A DNA stretch of 64,000 nt from Girardinichthys multiradiatus (Eukaryota; Chordata; Actinopteri; Cyprinodontiformes; Goodeidae): positions 8,209,663-8,273,662 of the forward strand of contig NC_061811.1 of NCBI RefSeq assembly GCF_021462225.1, in the 5' to 3' direction. Position 1 is the first letter of the stretch, and each line of letters begins with the position of its first letter. Under the pieces are notes generated by a model. It had not been told where the DNA came from, made no database searches, and saw only the letters and a program-made list of their open reading frames with translations. Position numbers and translations under genes: made by a program. Of the stretch, positions 13,270-24,833 are shown piece by piece.

Positions 13270-13846
13270 CAGTTGCTTGCAAACGTTTTCACACTACTTG
13301 AACTTTTACATATGTCATTTTACAACCATAAACAATAATGTATTTTATTGAGATTATAGGTGACTGACAAACACTAGTGCATAACATGCTTTGCAAAATT
13401 TTTGATTTAGGACAAATCTGAAAAGTGTGGCATGCATTTGTTTTCAGCCTCCCCCTGAGGAAATGATCCATTCTAATATACTTTGATTTAAACCACTCCA
13501 TCGTAGCTGTTGCTGCCTGTTTAGGGTTGTTGACTTGCTGGAAGGTGAACCTCTACTCCAGTTTCAAATCTTTTGCAGCCTCTATCAGGTCTTCTTCTAC
13601 TTTTGTTCTGTATTTAGCCCCATCCTGTCTAGAAAAAATCTGTCCACAATTTTCTCCTGTCTGCTGTGTTCCTTGGTCTTCATGATCCTGTTTGTTCTCT
13701 AAGTTTCTCTAACAAACCTCTGAGGCCAGAAACAGAACAGCTGCATTTATAATGAAAGTAAATATTGCCCAGGTGACCTCTATTTACTAATTTAGTGACT
13801 TCTGAAGGTAACTAGCTGCACAGGATTTTAGGTTCAGGGGGTAAAG
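13270..13846 (-). mobile_element. Tc1-like element, internally deleted copy
   Basis: The left end resembles the inverted terminal repeat of the MKTKE-type Tc1 family (ATGTATTTTATTGAGATTATAG near 13339). The transposase start codon region is present in reverse complement at about 13680 (CTTGGTCTTCATGATCCTG), and the 3' flank carries the family's CTCTATTTACTAATTTAGTGA stretch. About half of the usual length is missing. The same family recurs at 48575, 55280 and 44335. Confidence 0.65.
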
Positions 13847-14039
13847 CTGTAAGGTAAATGAGTTTGTTTTAACGTTTTTAGGATGTGCAAATTCATGTAA
13901 CAGATATTTTTGCCTAAATGTAGCTTTAAATCTTCTAAAATTTTCTCCTGAGGTGCTAAAATTATTGAAAAGAACATGCAGCAAACATTTTATATAGAGA
14001 GGATTTAATGACCAGTGAATAATATGGTGAAGAGATGAC

Positions 14040-14221
14040 ATAGCAGCAGCTGCGGGTGGGGCAGGTTCTTCATCTGCCTCCTGCTGAGATTCAGGCGGGG
14101 TTCTGGACCCCATGTGAGTTTGTTGTTGGTCAGCAGTGGGTGGCTGGGGGCTTTGGTAGAGGGTCTGGTTTAAGGGATTGTGGAGGGAGTTTAAGCCTCC
14201 TCTCATGTTAGCACTGGAAAA
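14040..14221 (-). CDS. Candidate minus-strand exon of an unidentified gene
   Basis: On the minus strand a good acceptor (a 19-nt pyrimidine-rich tract ending TTTTTTCCAG) precedes a GC-richer open segment reading ANMRGGLNSLHNPLNQTLY, QSPQPPTADQQQTHMGSRT and PPESQQEADEEPAPPAAAA. The composition (Gln, Pro, Glu, Asn) looks like a disordered coding region, unlike the surrounding AT-rich sequence. I see no clear donor; the frame stays open into the Tc1 relic at 13787. I do not recognise the protein. Weakly supported. Confidence 0.25.
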
Positions 14222-14815
14222 AAGAGAGGCAGACATAAACAAAAGCCAGACCTGTCCCTAATCTGGATACCAAATCCTCTCTACAATGAGATTTACAAAA
14301 ATCTGTACCTCCTTCAGACAAAACAGCACAGGCCTCCAAAATGCTAGCATAAAGGACAAAGGATGCATACAGAGCTCTGCATGTGCACAGAGAATGAATC
14401 TGCATAAAATCAGATTTTGATACCTTTTGTAGCTTTACATTGTAACTGTTACAGAGATACAAAAATCTTTTGGATTTTAAACTGGAAGTTAACCTATGAA
14501 GTGGATTTTTGATTAATTTGTAGATATAAACAGTGTCTGTGAACAGGCAGTGAGCTCAGACTGTGAAAAATCAATATATATTAAAATTGTTGTGACCAGA
14601 CTGAACATGTAGCATGAACCATTGCTCTACAAAGAGCACCTTGTTTCCTTGCATAATCCAGGCTGTGACCAAGCTTAGTGTGTCGGCTGATGCTTGGTGC
14701 TGTTGTGTTACGAGTGAGGCAGAGCGCAGAGTTTTCCTGCGGGAGAAGGGGGAGGCATGGCTCCAGGGTTACTAACTCAGATGAGGATCTGGAAGTGATC
14801 AACTGTTTCATCCTT

Positions 14816-15022
14816 TTAAAGGTCAAATCGAGCCACGTCGCCTTTTGAGGCACGCTGGGCTCCGGGTTTAATGGCAGATATCTGCACAGGAGGAGCTTCA
14901 TGGAGGTGGATGTGATCATATCGGCTCGGAGGCTGAGAAACAGAGTGTTCAAGCCCGCCGCCCTTTTTTGGAGTATCTCTGCCTCTGTGTGACTTGTCGG
15001 CTCCGTCTTGTGATCTGAGAAG
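14816..15022 (-). CDS. Candidate terminal coding exon, minus strand, unidentified gene
   Basis: On the minus strand a strong acceptor (CCCCCCTTTTCTTCTCAG) is followed by about 68 open codons ending in TAA at 14816: SQDGADKSHRGRDTPKKGGG, then LEHSVSQPPSRYDHIHLHE, APPVQISAIKPGAQRAS and KGDVARFDL. GC content and codon choice differ from the flanks. It reads like a hydrophilic C-terminal tail, but I cannot assign a family, and no matching upstream exon was found. An ATTAAA at about 14004 on the same strand could serve as a polyadenylation signal. Confidence 0.3.
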   Translation of the reverse strand, partial: LLRSQDGADKSHRGRDTPKKGGGLEHSVSQPPSRYDHIHLHEAPPVQISAIKPGAQRASKGDVARFDL

Positions 15023-15099
15023 AAAAGGGGGGAAGTGTTTCAGAGTGAATGTAGGCCACAGCTTCAATTTTCCTTGGGCTTCCTATTTTTTTCACCTTT

Positions 15100-16380
15100 G
15101 AGCCTATAAATAATGCAAAGAGTTGCCTCCTCTTGAGCACACACAAAATCTCTAACCCCCAGTTTGAAGAAGCGCCCAATTACCCTTTTTTCTTTTTTCC
15201 TGCAGGGTTTCCCCCATTATCCCCTCCCGAAACTCCCAACTCACTTTTTAATTTAGGTTTTCCTCCTCGAGACAGTCTCCTCCTCTGCCCCTTCCCCCTC
15301 TATCCTATTTATCTCTCCCTTCTCTGAATCCCCTGATCTTCAGTTCCCGCTCTCCCCCACTTGTCCTTGTTTTAGGGATGGTTTGGTCTCAGCACAGTCT
15401 GCAGCGGGGCAGATAACACAGACAGAGGACGGAGTGATAATCGTGTTTAGCCACAGCAGAAATGCCCTGGCAGCACTCAGCTCAAACACTTGGCTCTAGC
15501 TTTAGGAGATTTGTGATGTAGGTCTGTTACACTGAGTCCCTTGTGACTTTATGTCATGACATACAGAAAGAGGACAGGAGAGGCACTACTACCTTGTTCC
15601 TTCGCCAGAAAGAAAATCATTCTTTAGATTTGAAGCGTTCTTGGAGGTTTGGGTTTTAGCTTTCATGCTTCCAAACAGTCCATCTTTTTTTTTAGTTATT
15701 CAGGTGTGTTACTCAGTCAATCCCAGCTGCTGTTGCTCTTCCATCTAGACGTGGTGAAGACAACTTGCAGGAGTTCAAACTGAGCTTCAGTGTGGAAAAA
15801 ACTGGATCTCAAGGAAGATTTGAAAGCTTCTGGATACAAGCGCCCAAAATAAGCTCCCTCTATAGGGTGGCCGGACTCGGCCTTAGAGAGAAAATAAATG
15901 CCTTGTTGATGACGGAGGAAAACAGGCATTCTGGTTTGAGATGACAGAAAGGCAACAGTATCTCAAATAAAAGTTCATTACAACCAAGGTATTCAGAACA
16001 TGTTGAACCTTGAAGTAGATGGGATACAGCAACAAAAGGCCACATAGGGAGCCTAAAAACTGTTAACTTAAAACAGGAAACAGGCCACATACAGTGGACA
16101 ATAACAGTGGAGAAATGCATTCTGGTCTGATGTTAGGGTCATGAATCTATAGTGCCTTGTAGCAACAAGTCAGGAGGGTGGTGGGGGTGTAATGGTATGG
16201 GGAATACTTTCTTGGAACACTTTGTGTCCTCTTTGTATGAGCTGAGTAACTGAGATGGTATTATGTTGATACTTTTTTCTTTTGAGTAATCATGAGTTGA
16301 CTGCATAGGTCTTGTAAATCAGAAAATGATTTAACACTTTTAGCATTTGCAGAACTGTTTCATCCTTCATGCATTTCCTT
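15100..16380. other. Region upstream of eml1, no gene recognised
   Basis: Contains a C/T-rich tract (about 15180-15360) and otherwise nothing I can assign. It may include eml1 promoter or enhancer elements, or further exons of the putative minus-strand neighbour, but none shows a clear acceptor-ORF-donor pattern. Confidence 0.4.
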
Positions 16381-16422
16381 TTCCTGCTCTCCTGTCTTGA
16401 GCGAGGGGGAGGGGCTCTGTCA

Positions 16423-16434
16423 GGCCCCGCCCCC
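16423..16434 (+). promoter_or_regulatory. eml1: GC box in probable eml1 promoter
   Basis: GGCCCCGCCCCC lies about 380 bp upstream of the eml1 start codon, in the only clearly GC- and CpG-enriched patch (about 16397-16480) in the neighbourhood. It matches an Sp1/KLF-type GC box. I see no convincing TATA box, as expected for a broadly used promoter. The transcription start itself cannot be placed from sequence alone. Confidence 0.45.
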
Positions 16435-16712
16435 TGCGCTGTGACTGCCCTCTGTGTGTGACGGGGGGAAGGCTGGGCTGTCCCGAGTCTAAACTCTCAC
16501 AGGGCTTCTGACACACACTAACACATACAGAGCTGGCTCTACGTTGTAGGCTCCCTCTTTTAAGCGGTTTCATTTTCCTGTTGGAGATCGACTGCAGACA
16601 CGCAGCTGCCTTTGCAGAACACAAGAAGGACAAGAGGAGACTGCAGTCATCCCTCAGGCTTCTTCTTCCTGCTGCACCTCAGGAGTTTTACTGAGAGGAA
16701 AAACAAGTTCAC

Positions 16713-16801
16713 ATGACAGAATGGGAGTGAATGGGTTGCCAGGGAGCCTGATCCGTGCGGAGTGAATGGAGGGAGCGCCAAGTGGACGGCAAACTAACTG
16801 A
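16713..16801 (+). promoter_or_regulatory. eml1: Three stacked upstream ORFs in the eml1 5' leader
   Basis: Three AUGs precede the eml1 start codon. uORF1 (16713-16730) has 5 codons plus stop. uORF2 (16721-16765) has 14 codons plus stop and overlaps uORF1 in another frame. uORF3 (16766-16801) has 11 codons plus stop; its ATG directly follows the TGA of uORF2, and its own TGA ends two bases before the eml1 ATG at 16804. None is in frame with the main ORF without an intervening stop. If the leader is transcribed as drawn, main-ORF translation would need leaky scanning or reinitiation. Confidence 0.6.
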
Positions 16802-16803
16802 GA

Positions 16804-16870
16804 ATGGAGGACGGCTTTTCCAGCTACAGCAGCCTTTATGACACCTCATCCCTGCTCCAGTTCTGCAACG
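16804..16870 (+). CDS. eml1: eml1 exon 1, start codon and EML1-specific N-terminus
   Basis: Encodes residues 1-22 plus the first base of codon 23. The peptide MEDGFSSYSSLYDTSSLL then QFCN is the conserved EML1 N-terminus and fixes both paralogue and start codon. The donor G|gtaaaa at 16871 is standard, and the exon ends in phase 1, joining 24.3 kb downstream to exon 2. The start context is AGAATGG (A at -3? no: G at -2, A at -1; G at +4), so the purine at -3 is A from AGA. Confidence 0.96.
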
Positions 16871-19800
16871 GTAAAACTAACCCATCTTGTTTCTCGACCA
16901 GGTGACTGGGAGTGTTTTATGCTCCAGATCTGAGATATTCCAGCTGCATCTCCCAACAGCTCAGTTACAGGAGTTTATACATAATTCCAGTTATACACAG
17001 TGCAGATCCAGCAAGAATTTAGGCATTTAAGCATGCACATGAACAAAAGTCATGCTACAGGAAGAGTTAAGGCCAGAGAAATGTCAGCAGTCTGTCAAAG
17101 TGAATTAACTGCAGCCAGGGGAGCCCATAAACAAAGACACAGGCTGAGAAACAGCCTTTCAGTTCTGCAGTTCTGCTTGGTGTCCTGAGGAGAACCTTGT
17201 GGAAAAGGTTTTTCTGTTCTAACTGATCTGCTGAACGAAAGACAACAGCTGTAACACAGCAGGACACTAATGGTCTGTGGGCTGTTGGACAGGAGAAAGC
17301 TCCCTTTAATGGGAGGGGATGTATGTCTGAGAGGTTGAGTCAGGGATGAGGGAAGACAGGATGACACATCAGAATGACATCAGTTTGGGGATTTATTTCC
17401 ATTAGCTCTCCTTAGTTTATCCCTGTGTTTACACTAAACCCGATTCATACTGGTAATATTGACATTTTTGGCTTTTTGTTGTAGTTGCTGCATGGTTTTT
17501 AAATGTATTGCTACAGTTTGTTAATGCTGACATGCCTGTAGACAGAAGCTGTTTTAGATATTTATAATACGGCTCTACATCCGGGGCAGCATGCCCTTGG
17601 GGGACAAGTAGCAAAACTAAACAATAACAAAAAAATGATATTAGGTTTTCATTTTGTTAATTGAATGTCCAGTTAATGGGAGTCAGTAATGAACTAAAGA
17701 GCTATTTCACAGTTTTTCAAAAAATCTGGCCTACATTTGATCATATTTGTTTAAAATACTTACAGCTATAGCTGGGTCATCTATTAAATAATTTTTTAAA
17801 GCACAACACAAATAAATGTTTCTTTGATTCTTAATGTATTTGATAGGTTGCATAAAAAAGCTTCTGTGTTTCAGAATAGTGTTTCTTGGGGGACTGGGTG
17901 CGTGTTATTTGTGGGGACAGGCAATCAGAAGGAGGGGTTCACTCAGGTCGGCATTCATTCAGGATCCAGTAATGCCTTCAGACAGTTAGAACCAAACCAA
18001 AGGGATTAGACCCAACACAACAACCTAACGGACTGGCTTGGACTTCTCCAAAAATGGTGACATCATATTAAATAAAACATCTCTCGGATAAATCGTGGAA
18101 CCTTTCCGAAAGGTTTTTCTTCTTCTGCCAAAGTTTTTCCTCATCTTTATGGTAACAGTAAATGTAAGAATGCTTTGAATTTATCTAATTTATAGATCAT
18201 AAAAAAAACAATTGCATTTTCTGAGCTGTGTAAACAATTTTGCATCTTATGAGGAGGAGGAGAAGAACAATGCCTTCAAAAAAATGAAATGAAAGATGTG
18301 GGATTACAAAGGGATTTCAAAGAGGTATATGCTACTGGGGTCCACTGTGTACCTCAGCGTTTGATGAGGTGGAGCTGGTTAAAAGCATTTTGGATCTCCA
18401 TCAAACTAAGCTCAGACACAAAGAAAGAGATATGGACCATGTGTTAAAAGAAAGCAGAATTTTCAATCCATTTGGATTCTGGTTGAACACATTACCTGAT
18501 AAATTTTAAATCTGTTTAGAGCAAACAGTCTAACAGTAATAGCAGACATTTAAAGTAAAGGTGCATCCGTTTTCTTTCCTGCTGATGAGTAAAACGACGA
18601 TAACAGCAGAGGGGTGTGTTAGTTTGACTGACCTGAAAAACAGGTGTGACAGCATGTTCCAAGTTATGGAGGCTTTACAAGTTCCCTGAGGAGATGACTG
18701 GCCTTTAAATCTCTTAAAAATAAAATGCAACAGCGGGTTGAGGTTCTGTGCACAACTTGTCGTCTTTAGGCTCAGGGTTGTTGAAGCATTTATCTCAGCT
18801 TGTTATTTTGTACTGCTAAACTTTTTGTCTTTTACAATGGACTAATGTTTGTAGCAAGATACAAAATATCTGATATCTAATGCAAATAAAGACATTATGC
18901 CAAACGGAAACAATCCTCCGGCATTTCACTATCTATTAGCTAAGCCAGGCTACCTTCCTTCAACTCAGGCTGCGACGCAGATGGCTCGGACACCTCAGCA
19001 TGCAGCATGCTTGAAACTGAAAGGGAAACTGATGGAATGTCCTATTTTCTGATTAATTCTGCTAATATATTTCTGATCTCTCAGAGAACATTAATATTGC
19101 ATTCCCAGATGGGACGTTGATCCTTCAATATGAAAAAAAATATATAACATGACGATCACGTAATGGCGAAGTAACATAACACTTGTGATGCACACCATTC
19201 ATACTAATGCATATTCACTATTCAGAACTAGAGTGCTTCAGAAGTAACTCACATACTTCAAAGATGGGCTGGGTCTTGATGTTTCACAAAATCCCCTTAT
19301 TTCCTTACATGTAGACCCACATAACACATGGTTTACAGTACGGCAGCATGCATGGCAAGATAGGACACAGTGCCACAGCAGCTTTTAACAACTAAGTATT
19401 AAAATGTATATGTTTAATAAAACATCTGTGATGTATTTACGTACTCTTAGGCATATATTTCAGGAATAGCTACCTTTCATTGTAACTGCTGCTTTGTAAC
19501 TGTGGCAACATCATGAGGTCAATATTGTTTCTTAGCCACCTGTTGTTTGAAAGTTGCGTTGAGAGTGGGCGCAGAGTTCGAACTTGCACTGAAACAGCTG
19601 AGAGGAGGAAGTTTAAAGCATAAAGAATCTTTATATCATACAAAAAAGTGCAGACTCGGCACATGATGGGGAGGGGTTCGCTTGGCCCACCTTCATTACA
19701 ACAACAAAAATGTAATATTATTGGTTTACTAATCCAAAAAGTCTTTGAAAAATGAGAGCAAGGGTGTGCACCAAATTGCTATGTGGAGATTTTCACCCAG

Positions 19801-19875
19801 GGAACTCATTGGCTTCTGCCAGTCACTTGGGATAGCATAAGGCCTCTTTGCATCAATCTTTAATCTAATGTAATT

Positions 19876-19935
19876 TTGGTGCCTATCTCCAGCTGTCATT
19901 GGACAAGAGGTGGGGTACACCCTGGACAGTTCCCC
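19876..19935 (+). repeat. Dispersed repeat fragment related to 29345-29540
   Basis: The stretch GGTGCCTATCTCCAGCTGTC with ATTGGACAAGAGGTGGGGTA and then CACCCTGGACAG corresponds to a short dispersed repeat common in fish introns. It shares its first part with the copy at 29345 (GGTGCCTATCGTCAGCTGTC). Confidence 0.6.
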
Positions 19936-22900
19936 GGTTCTTCAGAGCTCAGTTACCTCAGTGTGAAAATGACATTGAAACAAGACATCTGAAACTCTTA
20001 TTTTTTTCAAGGAAATTTCCATCTTCGACGTTCCTGTTCTCTTCCATTCTGTTACACACAGTGAAACATCTTCACACAGAAACTCATGCAGCAGCATCTG
20101 GTATTTGCTCCAACAGACTGCCTCACCAGGGGAGTGTGAATAGGGTGAGAGCGCACACATCTACTGAGCAGATCTGTATGACTGCGTTTGTCCTGATGGC
20201 CAAACTGACATCATAGTTCTCCGCTCCAACCTTCCAAATCCACTCAGAGCAGAAGCGAATGATGTCATTCATTCCCCTCTTTCATTGCCCCTCTGGTGGT
20301 TCATGTGTTGTTGACCATCCAACCAGACTAATGTTCAGAGAGTGGGTCAGCTAAACTGCAGGAAACATGAGCAGGCTGCGCGCTTTGTCCTCGGGAAGTC
20401 AGACTAAATGAAAATTAGCCCCGTTAAAACCTCGGACACATCCAGACATGCTGGCGGATTGCAGCTGATGGAAGGAAGTGAAATCAGATTTAGAACAGGC
20501 TGCTTCTGGAGAAGAGCAGAGATTTAATTGTATTAGTTTGTGCTTTGTCGCTGGTAATGATGATGGAGTTTATTTGTAATTGCTTTCACAGATGCTTTGA
20601 TATCTGTTGGTCCATTTTAGGGGAAGAAAGTGACCTATTTCAAGTTCCGTTGAATATTGTGACAGTTGTTTCCTGTTTTGTATGCCTGCACACTACCACC
20701 AGCTACAACTCAAAAGCTGTGCTTACATAGTCCCTATTATTAGTAGCATTGATGAGAAAAATATAACCACTGGATCATGCCACAAGATCAGCACTAATCA
20801 CAGTAAGCTTTCATTCAAATTTCAACCAGTAGCCTTTTCTTTTTAAGGATTTCAGTCAGCATGAAACTTCAGTTTGATCATGTTTTTTTCTCCCACCAAC
20901 TCTGTACCAGCTGCATTTCATTTTTACTGTCAGAACCTGGAACTCTAGTACAGAAAATGATCTACTAACTAGCTATTAACCACTGCAGGTACTTCTGCCT
21001 TGGAGCCAAATCTTAGCTGAGACAGAGGGAAAAATTGCTGTTATCTGGTGGCGCTCACCAAACATTTTGGGTGAGTGCCACATTTTAGTCCCCATACATA
21101 TCATTTTAAAAATGCTTGTTACATTTATAAACACTGTACGTAGCTTTATTAATAATTTTCCTGTTAACTTTTACCAGCTTTTACTCCAATCTTCCATTCC
21201 TTTCCCACACAAACAAAGGGATTAAGCAGATGTTGCTGCTTAATTTGGAAAACAGCAAATGCAATCTGATCCCTCTGGGTTTTTTGGTTACCGTTTTGGT
21301 TTAAATGACCCAAATGTAATGCCGAAATAATAATAGTAAACATAGCATAAGAAAACAAAAAAAAAACCTCTTCCGTTATGTTTCTGGCATGGAACCATAT
21401 CATTTCGATTAAATGAGCTGGGATGTTTAATTATGTTTCTTAACCTTTACAAAAATGAAGACTAGATAAATTGGATTTCCTCTTAGTTTATATCAATCTG
21501 GCGAAATCATTGCCCAAGTATCAGAAACTATGATTTAGGTCTTTCTAGATCAGTGGATGTTTTGCATTCTTTTTTTGTCATTTCAGTAGATGAAATCCTC
21601 ATGAATCTGAACCAGTGCCCCTGCTGCAAATTCATCAGCTAATGTGCTTATTAGCTTCTGATGTATTTGTGCTGCAAGTGGATCAATCGGGCTCATCTGA
21701 TTTTTCCATCTTGAACAAGTCTGTAATCTCTAAAACAATCATTTCTGCTTGTGTTTTGATCATATCTTTCTGTTCCACATTCAGACACACAAGGTTGAAG
21801 AAGAGATGAAAAACAGCGATGTGAGTTCATAAATGAATAAAGTAGGGATTAATTAGTGAAATGCAGCTGGACTGAGCAGATGTGACGGGTGAGGTGGGAG
21901 TTTAATAAAGATTGGAGCTGCTTTGATGTTTGCTGGAGGTATTTTGACACACAGCAGAAGTGACAGGACTTCATCCAGTCTCCTCCTCTTCTCCTTGGCT
22001 CTGCATTTATAGATGTCTTTGTCTGAACTGATTGATGATGGCACGTGGAGAAGGATTAGGATTATAGTCCTGTTTACATTACCTACTAAGAATGAGTTGT
22101 AGGAAAGGGGAGGAGGTGTTTGTGTGCCCTAATCTGTGTTTTTTACTGTTTTTACTGACTGAGAAGCTGGAGGTTGATTTCTCTTCTTTTTCCTTCCTCT
22201 TCTGATTTTGGCCTTTCTCTCGAATTCCCACAAACCATATCAAAATGAAAGATATGAAAGGAGAACATCAGGAAATGATGTGAACCATCACTCCTGTGTA
22301 ACTACATGTTTCAGAGGATTGGTCTAATAAATATCGACCTCAATAAGACAACTTATCTGCTCCTGCTGATTCTATTAAAGGCTCACATTGATTTCCAATA
22401 TCTGCGTCAGTGAGAGGGCACACCTCCATCTTTTTGTCTCAGATATGATGCAGCTGTGTCTCTTACATTTTAAACTCCCACTCTCCTTTATTTTGCTTCT
22501 TTTTCTCGAGAACTTTGCCCCTTCATCCTTACGTCAGACTCTCTCACGGTCTTTGTTTGATCTTGCCAAAGAGCCCCAAGTAGAGATCTCTTCTGTTTTT
22601 CTTTTTAATGTTTAATCTCTAGTCAGGCAGCTATTGAGCTGGGCGGTTTGGGCTGTCATACCCCCATCCTCCCAACGCCTTATCTCCCCCCCCTTTTCTC
22701 TCACTTTTCTCCTGATAAGGTTTAATCAGCACGTTTTCTCTTGTGGTGCTAAATAGTGAACCATTTACTGTGAAATGATACACAGGCAGGCAGCTTGTGC
22801 TCATTAAATGTGTGCAGCGATACTGAGCACCTATTTAACCCTCTTGCATAAGGTCCTGATAAGATCTTTGCGGCTTGTTTACTTGCTAGAAATTGGGCCA

Positions 22901-23577
22901 TTTATGCAAATAGATGTTGGAATTACAGGAATTTTCCATAACATTGTAACTTAAATGAATAAATGGCTTTTCACAAATATAGTCACAATGCCTTGTACAA
23001 GATATTAAACAATGAATGGAGACATGAAAGATAGAAAAGCATAAAAGACAAAATTTAGAACATGCTTGATAAGAATTATTGTCGCCTAAGCATAAAGAAA
23101 CAAATGCATAAACAATGTTGTTTAGTTCAGTAGATGACACAGCAGGTTTCAGTTTAACAATTTGCCTTAATTGAAGAAAACAATATTCAAAGAAGGAGTT
23201 AGCATATGAGTTATCCTGAGTTTGAGTCAAAACTTCCCCTCAACATGGTGGATGCACAGAAAGATCCAGCTGCTTGGCAACTGCATCAGTATATTTCAGG
23301 TAGATCAATAATTATTTTGTTCTACTTAAATTTAGATAAAAGGTAGTGTGAGCCAACCAGTCCTTTATCAGCCAGTGGATCAAGCTGGATAGCCTACTGA
23401 ACCTGTCTGCTTAGATACCTACTACTCAATAAAAATGCCAGTTGACTACATATTTTTGTAAATAAGTCTTATATATTTTATAAAGTGCCTTGAGATGATA
23501 TTTGTTTTAAATAATAAAATAAAATAAAAGACTGAATAATGCCTGCTAAGTAAAGTATATCAAGTGAAAAAACAATG

Positions 23578-23609
23578 GCCCAAGTATAAAACCCTGATGA
23601 ACCCCACAG
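23578..23609 (-). repeat. Scrap of L2-type reverse transcriptase
   Basis: On the minus strand these 32 bases read CGVHQGFILG, a decayed form of the [10 protein letters not shown] motif of LINE reverse transcriptase. The flanking sequence is too diverged to extend the element with confidence. Confidence 0.5.
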
Positions 23610-24833
23610 GTTCAAGAAGCTTTTACTCTTAAAGGAATATTTCTGTATAGTTTTTATATATAAATTATTAATTAATCAATAATTTATTTAATTGAATATT
23701 TATTTAAATGCTTCAACTGATTATTCCTACCCGAAAAACAAATTAGACTAATGAAAATAGTTGAATGTTGCTTTAAGTGCATAGTTAAAAGTAACCCCTC
23801 ATAAAATGCTTAAGAGTGCTCTAGTTGAAATCTGCTGATGGCAGTGTTGGTTCGTGTTCTGATGACAAAGTGGAAGCAGCTGTTTTTCAGCTTGAAGCAT
23901 ACAAATCTCTGTTGTCCAATATGTTGCTTAAAATCTGCAGGAAAAAAGGCCATTTGTCCACGAGGATCTGTTAATATGAATAAAGGAAAATTGCTGAGTC
24001 CAGGTCTGCTCCCACCTTGAGCTGAAATATTTCATTTTTGTCAAAATGTGTTAAAATGCTGTCACTATTTGTGACTTTTATCATTTTAAAAGCAGGCCAA
24101 TATCAAACTTTCTTATGAAAAAATTATAACTTCTAAAAATACCTTTGTGAAATTCATACGTTGTAGTACTTCTTGTGCCACTCAGCTGTGATCGTGTTTG
24201 GTTGTCTTAAATAAATGGAAAATAGCATTTCTGTGCACATGAAAAGCTGCCAAGAATACTCTATTCCTGCACACTGTTCGTTTCTTGTCTTTATCTCCAC
24301 TGACACACATTCTGGCAGCCTCATCTTGTGACCTACTAAAACAATCAGGCATGTGAAACAGCAGTGTTTAAATTCCTGTGCTAAATATATATACTCTGTC
24401 CCTGCTTGTGCAACTAGAGCTTCTGGAGCTGAGCATTTAGGTTATGTGCAGTATCTGTGCTGGAGAATTAGCATAAATGTGTGTATCTGCATGCTGAGGA
24501 TCATTATGCGCATGTGTGCATATCATCACAAGGTCGGGGGATGAGACACACAGGCAGCACGAGACCTTGGACAGTTTTTCACAGATGCTTAAAAATACCT
24601 CAGAACTAGAAAGAACGGAAAGTGGAATGCTTTAACAAAGTGCTGTGATTCTAACTGTGCTCAGCAGAGCGTGGAGTGTTACCTGTGGGGGAAGGCCACT
24701 GGAAATAAATCAAACGGGTCAGCAGAACCCACAAGAGATGCCATTATTTTTAGCTTCTACTTGATCAAGGAAATGTGAAATTTGTTCATGAACAGTTACA
24801 TCAGTATATTAAGCAGCACGGTGCAGATATTAA

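Larger units (their letters stand above)
16871..24830 (+). other. eml1: eml1 intron 1, proximal part
   Basis: The first 8 kb of the 24.3-kb first intron. It is mostly unique-looking sequence with few recognisable repeats apart from a short dispersed repeat (19876-19935) and an L2 RT scrap (23578-23609). This low repeat density contrasts with the remainder of the intron and is where intronic enhancers might be expected. No additional exon with EML homology was seen. Confidence 0.6.

Noticed and set aside
13787..14242. 151-codon minus-strand frame taken as one exon
   Set aside because: Its last part runs into a Tc1 relic (13270-13846), so only the first segment is considered a possible exon.
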